Below, piece by piece: positions 5,571-13,030 of a stretch of 13,645 nucleotides of DNA (position 1 is the first letter of the stretch; each line of letters starts with the position of its first letter). The position numbers and the translations under genes were made by a program. This stretch comes from Acidobacteriota bacterium (GTDB lineage Bacteria; Acidobacteriota; Terriglobia; 20CM-2-55-15), in contig QHXD01000002.1 of NCBI GenBank assembly GCA_003223895.1, forward strand, positions 8,482-22,126, written 5' to 3'. The notes under the pieces are model-generated. The model made no database searches. It saw only the letters and a list, made by a program, of their open reading frames with translations, and had not been told where the DNA came from.

Positions 5571-7600
5571 TATTTGTTAACAGGATGCTTCGTCACGGCC
5601 CGGCCGCCATTTTCGCTTTCCACGGCCATGGTCTCGCTGGTCTTTTTCATGATGAGGCGGTCGCCTTGAGCGCTGCCGTGCTCTTTGTCGTGGACCTCCG
5701 CGGGTTTGCCCGTCAGCGTAATGATGTCCGTTTGAGCGTTGTAAACGGCCTGATCGCCCTTTCCGCGCTGTTCGCCACGCGTCACGACCACGCCGCCGAT
5801 GCCCACAATCTCTTCGATGTCCTTCGACGCCTCCCCGAGCTTCACTCGCATATCGCTCGTCTCCAGGGTCATATCCTGCTTTTTTGCAAGCACGTTGCCG
5901 GTGTAGTGGGCCTCTCCGCGGCTGTCGTCGTAATCGAGCCTGTCCGAAGACGCCCGAATCGCCTCAAACTTCGATTGCACCTTGCCGTCGGCCTTGAACC
6001 GGTTGTCTTTGGTTGAAATCTCGAGCCGCTGCGCCTTGATATTCGTGTCGTTCCCGCGCCAGAGCTGGACATTCTCCGTGTAAATGATCGTGTCGCCCAT
6101 GCCCTGCGCGCGGGAGGACGTCACAAGAACGGGCTCGGCGGAGCCCTTCGATACGGTTTTCACATTCCTCGCGGCGCTGAACGAATTGTCTTTCTGATTC
6201 AGCCGAATCTGGCCCGCTTCCATGCGCATCTGGGCGTTCGTGACCACAGGCGAACCATCCAGCGTGGCCACGGCCCCGCCTTCCTCAAAGCGGGCGTTCT
6301 GAGCGCGTCCCTGGAACTGCGTGTCGCGAAACTGAAAATTGCCCGACTGGACTAACTCCACCAGACTGTTGGTCCGGCTATCGAACCGCGCCTCGGTTCG
6401 GTCGGCCCGGCTCTCGCGCTCACCCGATCGCATGTTCGCCCGCTCTGACGTGCTGAACGTCACAATGTCTCCCTGCTGGATCCTGAACTTGCCGCCTTCG
6501 ATGACAGTGTCCGCCAGTTGCAGAACCGAGTTCTCCTCGGTCTCCACGGATCCTTCGATATTGCTCCAGATCGTGGTGGAGCGGAGCGTTCGATCGGACC
6601 CGAGAATCATGCGCGCACCTTCCCGGGTTTTGAGCAGGTTCACTTTTCCATTTGCATCCATAATGGCGTCCATTTCGCCGCCGGTGACTTGCTGCCGCTT
6701 ATCGACCGCCACGTTCTCGACTTCAACATTCCGAAGCGCTTTCACGCGTTCCACATTGCCGGCCGGCGACATGGCCGCTTCAACCCATTCTGCGCGCATT
6801 TTCCATGTACTCTGGTTTTGTTGGGATTGTGATTCGGCAGTGACACCGCCCTCGACGACAATTGTCTTCGGCTGGAAACTTTCTTCCATGAGCTCTGCGC
6901 GGCCCGATGCGCCCCGGATCCATGCGGTGGCGGATTTGACAAAAACACCGCCCGCAACGGTTGCCCAATTCTCCTTTTGATTAAAGACAGCCGAGCCCCC
7001 TTCGAGGGAAGTCTCATTCGCTGTGTAAACCTTGACGTCCCCTGTGAGCTTCAACAAACCGGTATCGATGGCGTATTCGAAATTGTTGGCCCGGGCGGTC
7101 GCAGAGCCAGGCTGCTCAAGGGTGGTTGCGACAGGCGAGGCAACAATGTGGTCGCGATGATTGTAGGTGAGTTCCTCGGAGCGGCCCCGGGTTTTGTCGT
7201 TGAGCTGGAATCGGACGTCACCGTTGCATTGAATGTCGTTGCTTTGCTGATCGACGCTGCAGCTTTTGCTCTGGATGCGCCGCGCCGGCTCCGCTTCGGT
7301 CTTGCCGAACACGGTAACATCCACGTCCTGGAGCATGTTTTTGCGGTCTTTGAAACCCAGATTTGACTTGGCGTGAATGGTGAACAGAGTCCGGCCGCCT
7401 TCGGTTTGTGAATAGGTGATGTCCCTGGTGAAAACCGCCGCATCCTGCGGCAACTGTTGAACTTGTTGCGGCGCTTTTTTCTCTTCGTGGCGCGAGATGT
7501 AATTGAACGTAGGAATGGCGATCAGTGCTGCCACGAGGATCGGCACAGCGACGCGCAGTATCCGTATCAGGCGATGTATGAAGATCCGCTCAAGAGGCAC
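5570..7600 (-). CDS. lptC: LptC/LptA fused LPS-transport bridge protein with extra OstA-like repeats
   Basis: LptC anchors the periplasmic Lpt bridge to LptB2FG, and LptA polymers carry lipopolysaccharide to LptD in the outer membrane. This single 676-residue protein appears to combine both. One N-terminal membrane helix (about 15-35, after a basic start) is followed by an LptC-like region at about 45-215. A long series of short beta-strand repeats comes next, with recurring G-[DN/K]-V type turns (GDVRFQL, TGDVKVY, DGKVQSK, TGNVLAK). The C-terminus resembles that of LptA: IITLTGKPAEV followed by GDRLIMKK. LptC plus LptA normally total about 350 residues, so this is nearly double. The start is GTG at 7600; an in-frame TAA 18 bp upstream leaves no earlier standard start. 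Its stop overlaps the lptB start by one base. I infer the fusion from the motif pattern; domain limits are approximate. Confidence 0.85.
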   Translation of the reverse strand: MPLERIFIHRLIRILRVAVPILVAALIAIPTFNYISRHEEKKAPQQVQQLPQDAAVFTRDITYSQTEGGRTLFTIHAKSNLGFKDRKNMLQDVDVTVFGKTEAEPARRIQSKSCSVDQQSNDIQCNGDVRFQLNDKTRGRSEELTYNHRDHIVASPVATTLEQPGSATARANNFEYAIDTGLLKLTGDVKVYTANETSLEGGSAVFNQKENWATVAGGVFVKSATAWIRGASGRAELMEESFQPKTIVVEGGVTAESQSQQNQSTWKMRAEWVEAAMSPAGNVERVKALRNVEVENVAVDKRQQVTGGEMDAIMDANGKVNLLKTREGARMILGSDRTLRSTTIWSNIEGSVETEENSVLQLADTVIEGGKFRIQQGDIVTFSTSERANMRSGERESRADRTEARFDSRTNSLVELVQSGNFQFRDTQFQGRAQNARFEEGGAVATLDGSPVVTNAQMRMEAGQIRLNQKDNSFSAARNVKTVSKGSAEPVLVTSSRAQGMGDTIIYTENVQLWRGNDTNIKAQRLEISTKDNRFKADGKVQSKFEAIRASSDRLDYDDSRGEAHYTGNVLAKKQDMTLETSDMRVKLGEASKDIEEIVGIGGVVVTRGEQRGKGDQAVYNAQTDIITLTGKPAEVHDKEHGSAQGDRLIMKKTSETMAVESENGGRAVTKHPVNK

Positions 7601-7632
7601 AATTCCACATCCAACTTATTAGACGGTTAGCA

Positions 7633-7658
7633 TACAATACGTCCCCTCACCCAAGGAG
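7633..7658 (+). promoter_or_regulatory. Candidate -10 box and ribosome binding site for the cox operon
   Basis: Only 66 bp (7601-7666) separate the divergent lptC and coxS start codons. On the plus strand, TACAAT at 7633-7638 matches five of six bases of a sigma-70 -10 box, and AAGGAG at 7653-7658 is a strong Shine-Dalgarno sequence 8 bases before the coxS ATG. No good -35 hexamer lies at the right distance, so the promoter part is weak while the ribosome binding site is firm. Any lptC promoter must overlap the same short segment or lie within coxS; I could not pick one. Confidence 0.4.
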
Positions 7659-7666
7659 AACCACGT

Positions 7667-8155
7667 ATGCACGTGAAAATTAATATCAATGGAAAGCTCT
7701 ATGAGAAGGACGTGGAGCCGCGCCTGTTGCTGGCTCATTTTATTAGAGACGTTGCCGGCCTGACGGGCACCCACATCGGATGCGAGACCAGCATCTGCGG
7801 CGCCTGCACGGTGCTGAGCAATGGTCTGGCCGTGAAGTCCTGCACGATGTTCGCGGTCCAGGCGGATGGCGCAGACCTTGTAACCATTGAAGGCATGGCC
7901 AAAGACGGCCAACTGCATCCGCTTCAGGAGAGTTTCTGGGAAGAGCATGGGCTGCAATGTGGATACTGCACTCCCGGAATGATCATGTGCTCCCATCAAC
8001 TGCTGTCGCGTAATGAATCACCTTCCGAGGCGGAAATCCGCGAAGCCCTCGACGGGAATCTCTGCCGCTGCACTGGATATCAAAATATTGTGAAAGCGGT
8101 CCAGTCCGCCGCAGGGAAGCTGAAACGAACAACCAAAGTGGCCGCAGGAGACTAA
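7667..8155 (+). CDS. coxS: Molybdenum hydroxylase [2Fe-2S] small subunit (CoxS-like)
   Basis: This subunit moves electrons from the molybdenum centre of the large subunit to FAD in the medium subunit. At 162 residues it has the normal family length. The N-terminal plant-type ferredoxin domain binds one [2Fe-2S] cluster with Cys39, Cys44, Cys47 and Cys59 (GCETSICGACTV). The C-terminal helical domain binds the second cluster with Cys98 and Cys101 (CGYCTPGM) and Cys133 and Cys135 (CRCTGY). A strong AAGGAG precedes the ATG. It is the first gene of the coxS-coxL-coxM-coxG operon, and coxL begins 2 bp after its stop. The S-L-M order is the one usually seen with form II enzymes, while form I CO dehydrogenases are usually M-S-L. 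No twin-arginine signal is seen, so the enzyme is probably cytoplasmic. Confidence 0.96.
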   Translation: MHVKININGKLYEKDVEPRLLLAHFIRDVAGLTGTHIGCETSICGACTVLSNGLAVKSCTMFAVQADGADLVTIEGMAKDGQLHPLQESFWEEHGLQCGYCTPGMIMCSHQLLSRNESPSEAEIREALDGNLCRCTGYQNIVKAVQSAAGKLKRTTKVAAGD

Positions 8156-8157
8156 CT

Positions 8158-10485
8158 ATGCCGCAACGTTACGTCGGTCTGGCTATGAAGAGAAAGGAAG
8201 ATCCCCGTCTCGTGTCGGGAACCTCGACATACGTCGATGACGTCGTGCTGCCCGGCATGCTGCACATGGTTGTTGTGCGCAGCATCCATGGACACGCACG
8301 GATCAAGCGAATCGACACGTCGAGAGCGCAAAAGTTTCCGGGCGTGGTCGCCGTCGTCACCGGCGAAGAGGTGGCCGCTCATTGCGGTCCCGTGCCATGT
8401 GCCGCCTCGATCCCGAAAATGAAGAATGCACAGCGCCAGCTTCTGGCGGTAGGCAAGGTGCGATTCGTGGGTGAACCCATTGCAGCCGTCGTCGCGACCG
8501 ACAAATACGTCGCCCGAGACGCTGCCGATCTGATCGCAATCGACTACGAGCCCCTTCCTGCCGTGGTCAATCCCGAGAAGGCAATGGAACCCGACAGCCC
8601 GCGCCTCTACGACGAATTCTCAGACAACATCGCTTTTAACTTCGGATTCGAGAGCGGAAACACCGAAGAAGCGTTCAAGAAAGCCGATGTGATCGTGAAA
8701 GAGCGCTTTGTCAACCAGCGCCTCGCTCCGCTTTCCATGGAGCCACGCGGCGTAGTCGCCACCTACCAGATGCCGGATAACGAACTCGTCGTCTGGGCGT
8801 CCACGCAGGTCCCGCATCTTTTGAGAACGCAGCTTGCCGTTATGCTGAACGTTCCGGAAAACCGGACGCGCGTGATCGCACCCGAAGTAGGTGGGGGGTT
8901 CGGTGCCAAAATCGATGTGTATGCCGAGGACGGACTTGTCGGTTACCTGGCCAAAAAGACAGGCCGTCCGGTGAAATGGATCGAAGGCCGCGGCGAGAAT
9001 ATCGCCGCTACGATTCACGGGCGCGATCAGATCGACGATGTCGAGCTCGCGTTGAAAAACGACGGCACGATCCTTGGCATGAGGGTAAAAGCCATTGCCG
9101 ATCTCGGCGCCTTCTACTCGCTGTTCACGCCGATGATTCCGACGCTGACCGGACTGCTCGCGCCGGGCTGTTACAAAGTGCCGGCTCTCAAGTTCGCACT
9201 TGTTGGCGTGCTCACCAACAAAATGGCGACGGATGCCTATCGCGGTGCAGGCCGTCCGGAAGCCACTTATATGATCGAGCGCATCATGGACGTGGCCGCC
9301 CAGAAGCTCAAGATGGACCCGGCGGAAATCCGGAGGAAAAACTTCCCCCAACCGAACGAATTTCCGTTCCAGACCTCGGGTGGCGTCGTTTATGACAGCG
9401 CGAACTACGAAGCAGCGCTCGATCGCGCGCTGGAACTGGCCGACTACAAAGGATTACGCCGGAAGCAGGCCGAGCTTCGCAGCCAGGGCAAATACATGGG
9501 CATCGGTCTTTCGTCGTATGTCGAGATTTGCGCCATGGGACCGTCCGCCGCAATGCCGGGCGGCGGTTGGGAAACCGGTAGCGTGCGCATCGAGCGCACC
9601 GGCAAGGTCACCATCCTTACCGGCGCGTCCCCACATGGCCAGGGGCAGGAAACCACGTTCGCACAGATTGCAGCCGACGAGTTCGGCCTCGAACCGGACG
9701 ATATCGTTACCATCCATGGCGATACTGCGCGAATCCCCTCCGGCATCGGCACCTTTGGAAGCCGCGCCACGGCGGTCGGCGGAACGGCCATGTACTTTGC
9801 CGTGCAGGACCTGAAAGAAAAGATGAAGAAGATCGCGGCACACCTCCTCGAGACCACGCCGGACAAGATCGAATTCGGGGTAGGAAAGCTCGTCGTGAAA
9901 GGGGACTCGGGCCGATCCATGAGCTTCATCGATGTTGTGGACGTGGCATACAACGCGGTGAAACTGCCGCCGGGTCTCGAGCCCGGTCTGGACGCCACGC
10001 GGTTTTTCGAGCCCTCGAACTTCACGTTCCCATTCGGGACGCACGTGTGCGTTGTGGAGATCGACGCGGAAACCGGCGAGCCGAAGATTACAAAGTACGT
10101 TGCGGTGGATGACTGCGGCAACATTATCAACCCGTTACTCGTTGAAGGTCAGGTGCACGGCGGACTCGTTCAAGGTATTGCGCAGGCGCTGCACGAAGAA
10201 GTGGTCTACGACGAGAACGGTCAACTTCTGACCGGTACGCTGATGGATTACGCGGTGCCCAGGGCGCATGATTTCCCCGAGTTCGAGCTGGACCGCACGA
10301 TCACGCCTTCCCCTGTAAACCCGCTGGGCGTAAAAGGCGTGGGCGAAGCAGGGACGATTGGTTCGACCCCGGCAGTCGTGAATGCGGTGGTTGACGCTCT
10401 TGCTCCTTTTGGGATCTCGCACATCGACATGCCTCTGCGGTCCGAGAAAATCTGGAAGATTCTGAAAGGGAGGAAAGCATCATGA
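8158..10485 (+). CDS. coxL: Molybdenum hydroxylase large subunit, form II CoxL-like (xanthine dehydrogenase family)
   Basis: The large subunit holds the molybdopterin cofactor and the active site. The 775 residues match the family. It begins MPQRYVGLAMKRKEDPRLVSG, has the cofactor-binding GGGFGAKIDVYAEDG segment (about residue 245), and carries the catalytic glutamate in GVGEAGTIGS as Glu730. The diagnostic active-site loop is AYRGAGR (360-366). In proven aerobic CO dehydrogenases this loop is AYRCSFR, and the cysteine binds copper in the Mo-Cu centre; here that position is Gly363. This makes it form II, for which CO oxidation is disputed and other substrates (purines, aldehydes, N-heterocycles) are possible. 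AGGAG at 8146-8150 precedes the ATG. Its last codons overlap coxM by 4 bp. No coxDEF maturation genes are present in the window. Confidence 0.95.
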   Translation: MPQRYVGLAMKRKEDPRLVSGTSTYVDDVVLPGMLHMVVVRSIHGHARIKRIDTSRAQKFPGVVAVVTGEEVAAHCGPVPCAASIPKMKNAQRQLLAVGKVRFVGEPIAAVVATDKYVARDAADLIAIDYEPLPAVVNPEKAMEPDSPRLYDEFSDNIAFNFGFESGNTEEAFKKADVIVKERFVNQRLAPLSMEPRGVVATYQMPDNELVVWASTQVPHLLRTQLAVMLNVPENRTRVIAPEVGGGFGAKIDVYAEDGLVGYLAKKTGRPVKWIEGRGENIAATIHGRDQIDDVELALKNDGTILGMRVKAIADLGAFYSLFTPMIPTLTGLLAPGCYKVPALKFALVGVLTNKMATDAYRGAGRPEATYMIERIMDVAAQKLKMDPAEIRRKNFPQPNEFPFQTSGGVVYDSANYEAALDRALELADYKGLRRKQAELRSQGKYMGIGLSSYVEICAMGPSAAMPGGGWETGSVRIERTGKVTILTGASPHGQGQETTFAQIAADEFGLEPDDIVTIHGDTARIPSGIGTFGSRATAVGGTAMYFAVQDLKEKMKKIAAHLLETTPDKIEFGVGKLVVKGDSGRSMSFIDVVDVAYNAVKLPPGLEPGLDATRFFEPSNFTFPFGTHVCVVEIDAETGEPKITKYVAVDDCGNIINPLLVEGQVHGGLVQGIAQALHEEVVYDENGQLLTGTLMDYAVPRAHDFPEFELDRTITPSPVNPLGVKGVGEAGTIGSTPAVVNAVVDALAPFGISHIDMPLRSEKIWKILKGRKAS

Positions 10486-11345
10486 TTGCGCAGAACTTCG
10501 AGTACACGGTTGCGACATCTCTTGCTGAAGCCGTCAACCTCCTCCAGAAACATGGAGGCCGCGCAAAGATCCTTGCGGGCGGACACAGCCTCATTCCGAT
10601 GATGAAGCTCCGGCTTGCCACGCCGGAGGCTCTGATCGACATCGGCAGAATCCCGGAGCTCTCTTATGTGCGCCAGGATGGAGACATGGTGTGCATCGGA
10701 GCGCTCGCGACACATCATGTCGTCGAGACCTCCGGCGTGGTGATGCGCCATTGCCAGGCGCTGGCCGACGGCGCTGGTCTCATTGGAGACATCCAGGTGC
10801 GGAATAAGGGCACGATCGGAGGCAGCATTGCGCACGCCGATCCCGCGGCGGATTATCCGGCAAGCATTCTCGCGTTCGATGCAACGATTGTCACGCTCGG
10901 GCCGAAAGGCGAGCGCCTGATTCCCGCTTCGAAGTTCTTTGTCGATATGCTGACCACGGCATTGGAAGCGAACGAGATCGTGCGCGAAATCCAGATTCCC
11001 GTGCAATCGGGCAAAACCGGGAGCGCGTACCTCAAGATGGCGCAGAAGGCTTCAGGCTTTGCGATCTGTGGCGCTGCGGCCGTGGTGGAACTGGACGGAT
11101 CAGGCGCCATGGCGAAGGTGGCCATCGGCATTACGGGTGTCGGGAACCGTGCGTTTCGGGCAACGGAAGCCGAAAAGGCTTTGAAGGGACAAAAACCGAC
11201 AACAGACCTTCTAAAGAGAGCTTGCGAGAAGGCTTCGTCCGGCGTGATTGCGCTGGAAGATATCCACGCATCCGCCGACTATCGGCTGGATCTCGCACGG
11301 ATTTTTGCGCGCCGGGCCGTCGAAGCGGCAATCGAGCGCGCATAA
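10482..11345 (+). CDS. coxM: Molybdenum hydroxylase FAD-binding medium subunit (CoxM-like)
   Basis: This subunit binds FAD and passes electrons from the CoxS iron-sulfur clusters to an outside acceptor such as a quinone. The 287 residues match the family length. Two FAD pyrophosphate-binding motifs are seen: AGGHSLIPMMKLR (32-44) and TIGGSIAHADPAAD (from 111). The remainder has the expected C-terminal domain, including the segment EDIHASADYRLDLARIFARRA near the end. Translation is coupled to coxL through an ATGA overlap (10482-10485), with a GGGAGG ribosome binding site just upstream inside coxL. coxG follows after 3 bp. Nothing looks broken. Confidence 0.96.
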   Translation: MIAQNFEYTVATSLAEAVNLLQKHGGRAKILAGGHSLIPMMKLRLATPEALIDIGRIPELSYVRQDGDMVCIGALATHHVVETSGVVMRHCQALADGAGLIGDIQVRNKGTIGGSIAHADPAADYPASILAFDATIVTLGPKGERLIPASKFFVDMLTTALEANEIVREIQIPVQSGKTGSAYLKMAQKASGFAICGAAAVVELDGSGAMAKVAIGITGVGNRAFRATEAEKALKGQKPTTDLLKRACEKASSGVIALEDIHASADYRLDLARIFARRAVEAAIERA

Positions 11346-11348
11346 CCA

Positions 11349-11783
11349 ATGCGGATCGAGGGGCAGTTCGAGTTCGAAGGAATTTCATCCGAAGCGGTTT
11401 GGGATTTTCTAACCGATGCGAATCGAATTGCCCAATGCCTTCCCGGTTGCGAAAAGCTGGAAAAGACCGGCGAGGGAACATACGAGATGCAGATGAAGAT
11501 CGGAGTCGGTGCCATTAGTGGGTCGTTCTCCGGTGGAATCCGCCTGCACAATCTTCAACCTATCTCGCAGTATGAGATGACCGTCAATGGGACTGGCGCG
11601 CCGGGTTTCGTCAAAGGCGAAGGTAAGGTCCAGCTCAGCCCCAAGGATTCCGGGACGCTGCTTCAGTACTCCGGCGATGTCAGCGCCGGCGGCGCCATCG
11701 CCAGCGTCGGCCAACGGATGATCGGCGGCGCGGCGCGCATGGTGATCGATCAATTCTTCAAATGTGTGGCAGGGAAACTGTAG
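11349..11783 (+). CDS. coxG: CoxG-family SRPBCC protein, short form
   Basis: CoxG proteins have the START-like SRPBCC fold with a hydrophobic pocket. Recent work on actinobacterial form I CO dehydrogenase describes CoxG as a quinone-binding partner that links the enzyme to the membrane. The 144-residue protein shows typical CoxG features: MRIEGQFEFEG at the start, VWDFLTDANRIAQCLPGCEKLE (positions 17-38), then a run of beta-strands with GTGAPGFVKGEGKV and GGAIASVGQRMIGGAARM before the final helix. It ends at the edge of the SRPBCC domain and lacks the C-terminal extension that longer CoxG proteins (about 200 residues) use for membrane association. It is last in the operon, 3 bp after coxM and just before an intrinsic terminator. 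A role beside a form II enzyme is inferred from context only. Confidence 0.93.
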   Translation: MRIEGQFEFEGISSEAVWDFLTDANRIAQCLPGCEKLEKTGEGTYEMQMKIGVGAISGSFSGGIRLHNLQPISQYEMTVNGTGAPGFVKGEGKVQLSPKDSGTLLQYSGDVSAGGAIASVGQRMIGGAARMVIDQFFKCVAGKL

Positions 11784-11808
11784 CGGCGGTCATAGACCGC
11801 CGGTTTTT
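11784..11808 (+). terminator. Intrinsic terminator of the cox operon
   Basis: An 8-bp perfect GC-rich stem (CGGCGGTC at 11784-11791 with GACCGCCG at 11795-11802) closes a 3-base ATA loop and is followed by G and five T residues (11804-11808). The stem begins on the base after the coxG stop codon. This is a textbook Rho-independent terminator for the plus-strand cox operon. Confidence 0.9.
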
Positions 11809-11834
11809 CTGTGAATGAATTCGCCGAGTGTATT

Positions 11835-11855
11835 CCCCTCCTCAAAGAGGAGGGG
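11835..11855. repeat. 9-bp inverted repeat CCCCTCCTC/GAGGAGGGG, likely part of a dispersed repeat
   Basis: CCCCTCCTC (11835-11843) and GAGGAGGGG (11847-11855) form a perfect 9-bp stem with an AAA loop. No T-tract follows on either strand, so it is a poor terminator. From memory, CCCCTCCTC/GAGGAGGGG hairpins next to GACGGGGTGGTCG-type sequence (seen 50-120 bp downstream here) recur as intergenic repeats in several bacterial phyla. This needs a copy-number search. Confidence 0.7.
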
Positions 11856-11902
11856 AGGCTGCGCCATAAAGAAAATGCCGCGAAGCCACTTTAGAAGGCG
11901 CA

Positions 11903-11974
11903 GACGGGGCGGTCGCTCACACACCATGTTTCAAAACGCATTCCGCAACGTAACTTGTGAGCGACCACCCCGTC
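11903..11974. repeat. 18-bp inverted repeat with 36-base spacer
   Basis: The arms GACGGGGCGGTCGCTCAC (11903-11920) and GTGAGCGACCACCCCGTC (11957-11974) pair at 17 of 18 positions around a 36-base spacer. The right arm is followed by a smaller dyad, CCCGT (11969-11973) with ACGGG (11989-11993), and the T-rich run TCCTTTTTCTT, which might act as a backup plus-strand terminator. The region lies between convergent coxG and the LysR gene and has no convincing gene. Confidence 0.75.
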
Positions 11975-12083
11975 CGTGCCACTTCGGAACGGGTCCTTTT
12001 TCTTGATGTCCAACTCTGTGGGACGGCGGCGATGGGCGCCAACATAGCACGGTCAGAAAAACGTTTGAAGTGTAATTTCTAAA

Positions 12084-12098
12084 GCGCGAAGACCGCGC
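12084..12098 (-). terminator. Weak candidate terminator after the LysR gene
   Basis: Read on the minus strand, GCGCG-GTCTT-CGCGC forms a 5-bp stem with a 5-base loop, followed by TTTAG. It lies 17 bp after the LysR stop codon. The stem and T-run are short, so this is only a candidate. The rest of 11975-12115 shows nothing else that I recognise. Confidence 0.3.
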
Positions 12099-12115
12099 GG
12101 GACCGGGCAACTGCT

Positions 12116-13030
12116 TTATCGAACGGCCCTCGATACAGACAGCTTGAATGTCTCGATAAAGTCTCGAGCTTGAGGTGAAAGCGTCCGGCTTTTCAGTTGA
12201 ACGATGCCGTAAACGCGTTTGGGAAAGTACTTGTTTGCGGAGATCACCTCGAGACGCTCGCGCCCGGTCAGGCAGACGTTCATGACAATTGAGATTCCCA
12301 TACCGAGTTCGACGTAACGTTTGATGACTTCCCACCCGCCCATTTCGAGCCGAACCTCGTAAGGCAGACGGTGCTGCAGAAACACCATCTCCACCTGCCG
12401 CCATGTGCTGAGGTGGCGTGGAGGCAGTATCAGCGGATATTGGCTTATGTCGCGCAGCGAAACCTTCCGCCGAAGGGAAAGCGGATGCCCAAGCGGTGTG
12501 ATCAGCACTGGATCAAAAGCGACCACAGGCTCGAACACAATGTCGGCAGGTGTGTCCAGAATCGGACCCACGCAAAAATCCACGAGCCGGTCGCGCAGCT
12601 GCTGCAAACCCTGCTGACCGGTGACGTTGTTCAGAGCCAGTAAGATTCTCGGATGCTCGGACGAAAACCGCTGCACGGCGCGAGGCAGGACGTAATGGAT
12701 GGTGGATTCTCCGGCCGCAATCGCGAGCCTGCCCTGCTCGACATTGTTCCGGCGGTCTTCGAAATTCTGGTCCAGCGCCGTGAGCCCTTCGACAAGAGGC
12801 CGGGCGAGCTCATACAAAAGTGCGCCCTCGAAAGTCAGCTCGATTTTCGGGCCGCGTCTTTCGAACAGGGTTGTCCGCAGGTCACGCTCGAGCGATTGCA
12901 CCTGCAAAGAGACTGTCGGCTGGGTAAGACTCAACCGATCCGCCGCCTTCGAAACACTGTGGGCCTCGACTACTGCGCAGAATCCTTTCAGTTGCTGCAA
13001 TCGATTCTGTTTATATCTGAACGTCTGCAT
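12116..13030 (-). CDS. LysR-family transcriptional regulator, CysB-like
   Basis: This is a DNA-binding regulator of 304 residues, the usual LysR length. The N-terminal winged helix-turn-helix covers about residues 11-70 (QLKGFCAVVEAHSVSKAADR, then SLTQPTVSLQVQSLE), followed by the linker helix. The ligand-binding domain (about 95-300) includes GRLAIAAGESTIHYVLPRAV and the segment VIKRYVELGMGISIVM, a pattern seen in CysB-type regulators. The effector cannot be told from sequence. GGAGAG at 13036-13041 lies 5 bases before the ATG. It is convergent to the cox operon and separated from it by terminators and repeats, so it is less likely to sit next to cox as its dedicated regulator. It is divergent from the unknown gene at 13140, the classic arrangement for a LysR protein and its target. 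Confidence 0.93.
   Translation of the reverse strand: MQTFRYKQNRLQQLKGFCAVVEAHSVSKAADRLSLTQPTVSLQVQSLERDLRTTLFERRGPKIELTFEGALLYELARPLVEGLTALDQNFEDRRNNVEQGRLAIAAGESTIHYVLPRAVQRFSSEHPRILLALNNVTGQQGLQQLRDRLVDFCVGPILDTPADIVFEPVVAFDPVLITPLGHPLSLRRKVSLRDISQYPLILPPRHLSTWRQVEMVFLQHRLPYEVRLEMGGWEVIKRYVELGMGISIVMNVCLTGRERLEVISANKYFPKRVYGIVQLKSRTLSPQARDFIETFKLSVSRAVR

Noticed and set aside
8620..9351. 243-residue open frame on the minus strand
   Set aside because: It is antisense to coxL across conserved cofactor-binding regions and has no recognisable motif or ribosome binding site.
9444..10130. 228-residue open frame on the minus strand
   Set aside because: It is also antisense to coxL, rich in Ser, Arg and Pro as expected from a shadow frame, and overlaps another antisense frame (9454-10044).
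8158..10485. True (form I) aerobic CO dehydrogenase
   Set aside because: The active-site loop is AYRGAGR, lacking the cysteine of AYxCSFR, and the gene order is S-L-M rather than M-S-L.
11815..12006. 63-residue open frame on the plus strand in the cox-LysR gap
   Set aside because: It runs through two inverted repeats, is Arg-rich and without motif, follows a strong terminator, and has no good ribosome binding site.
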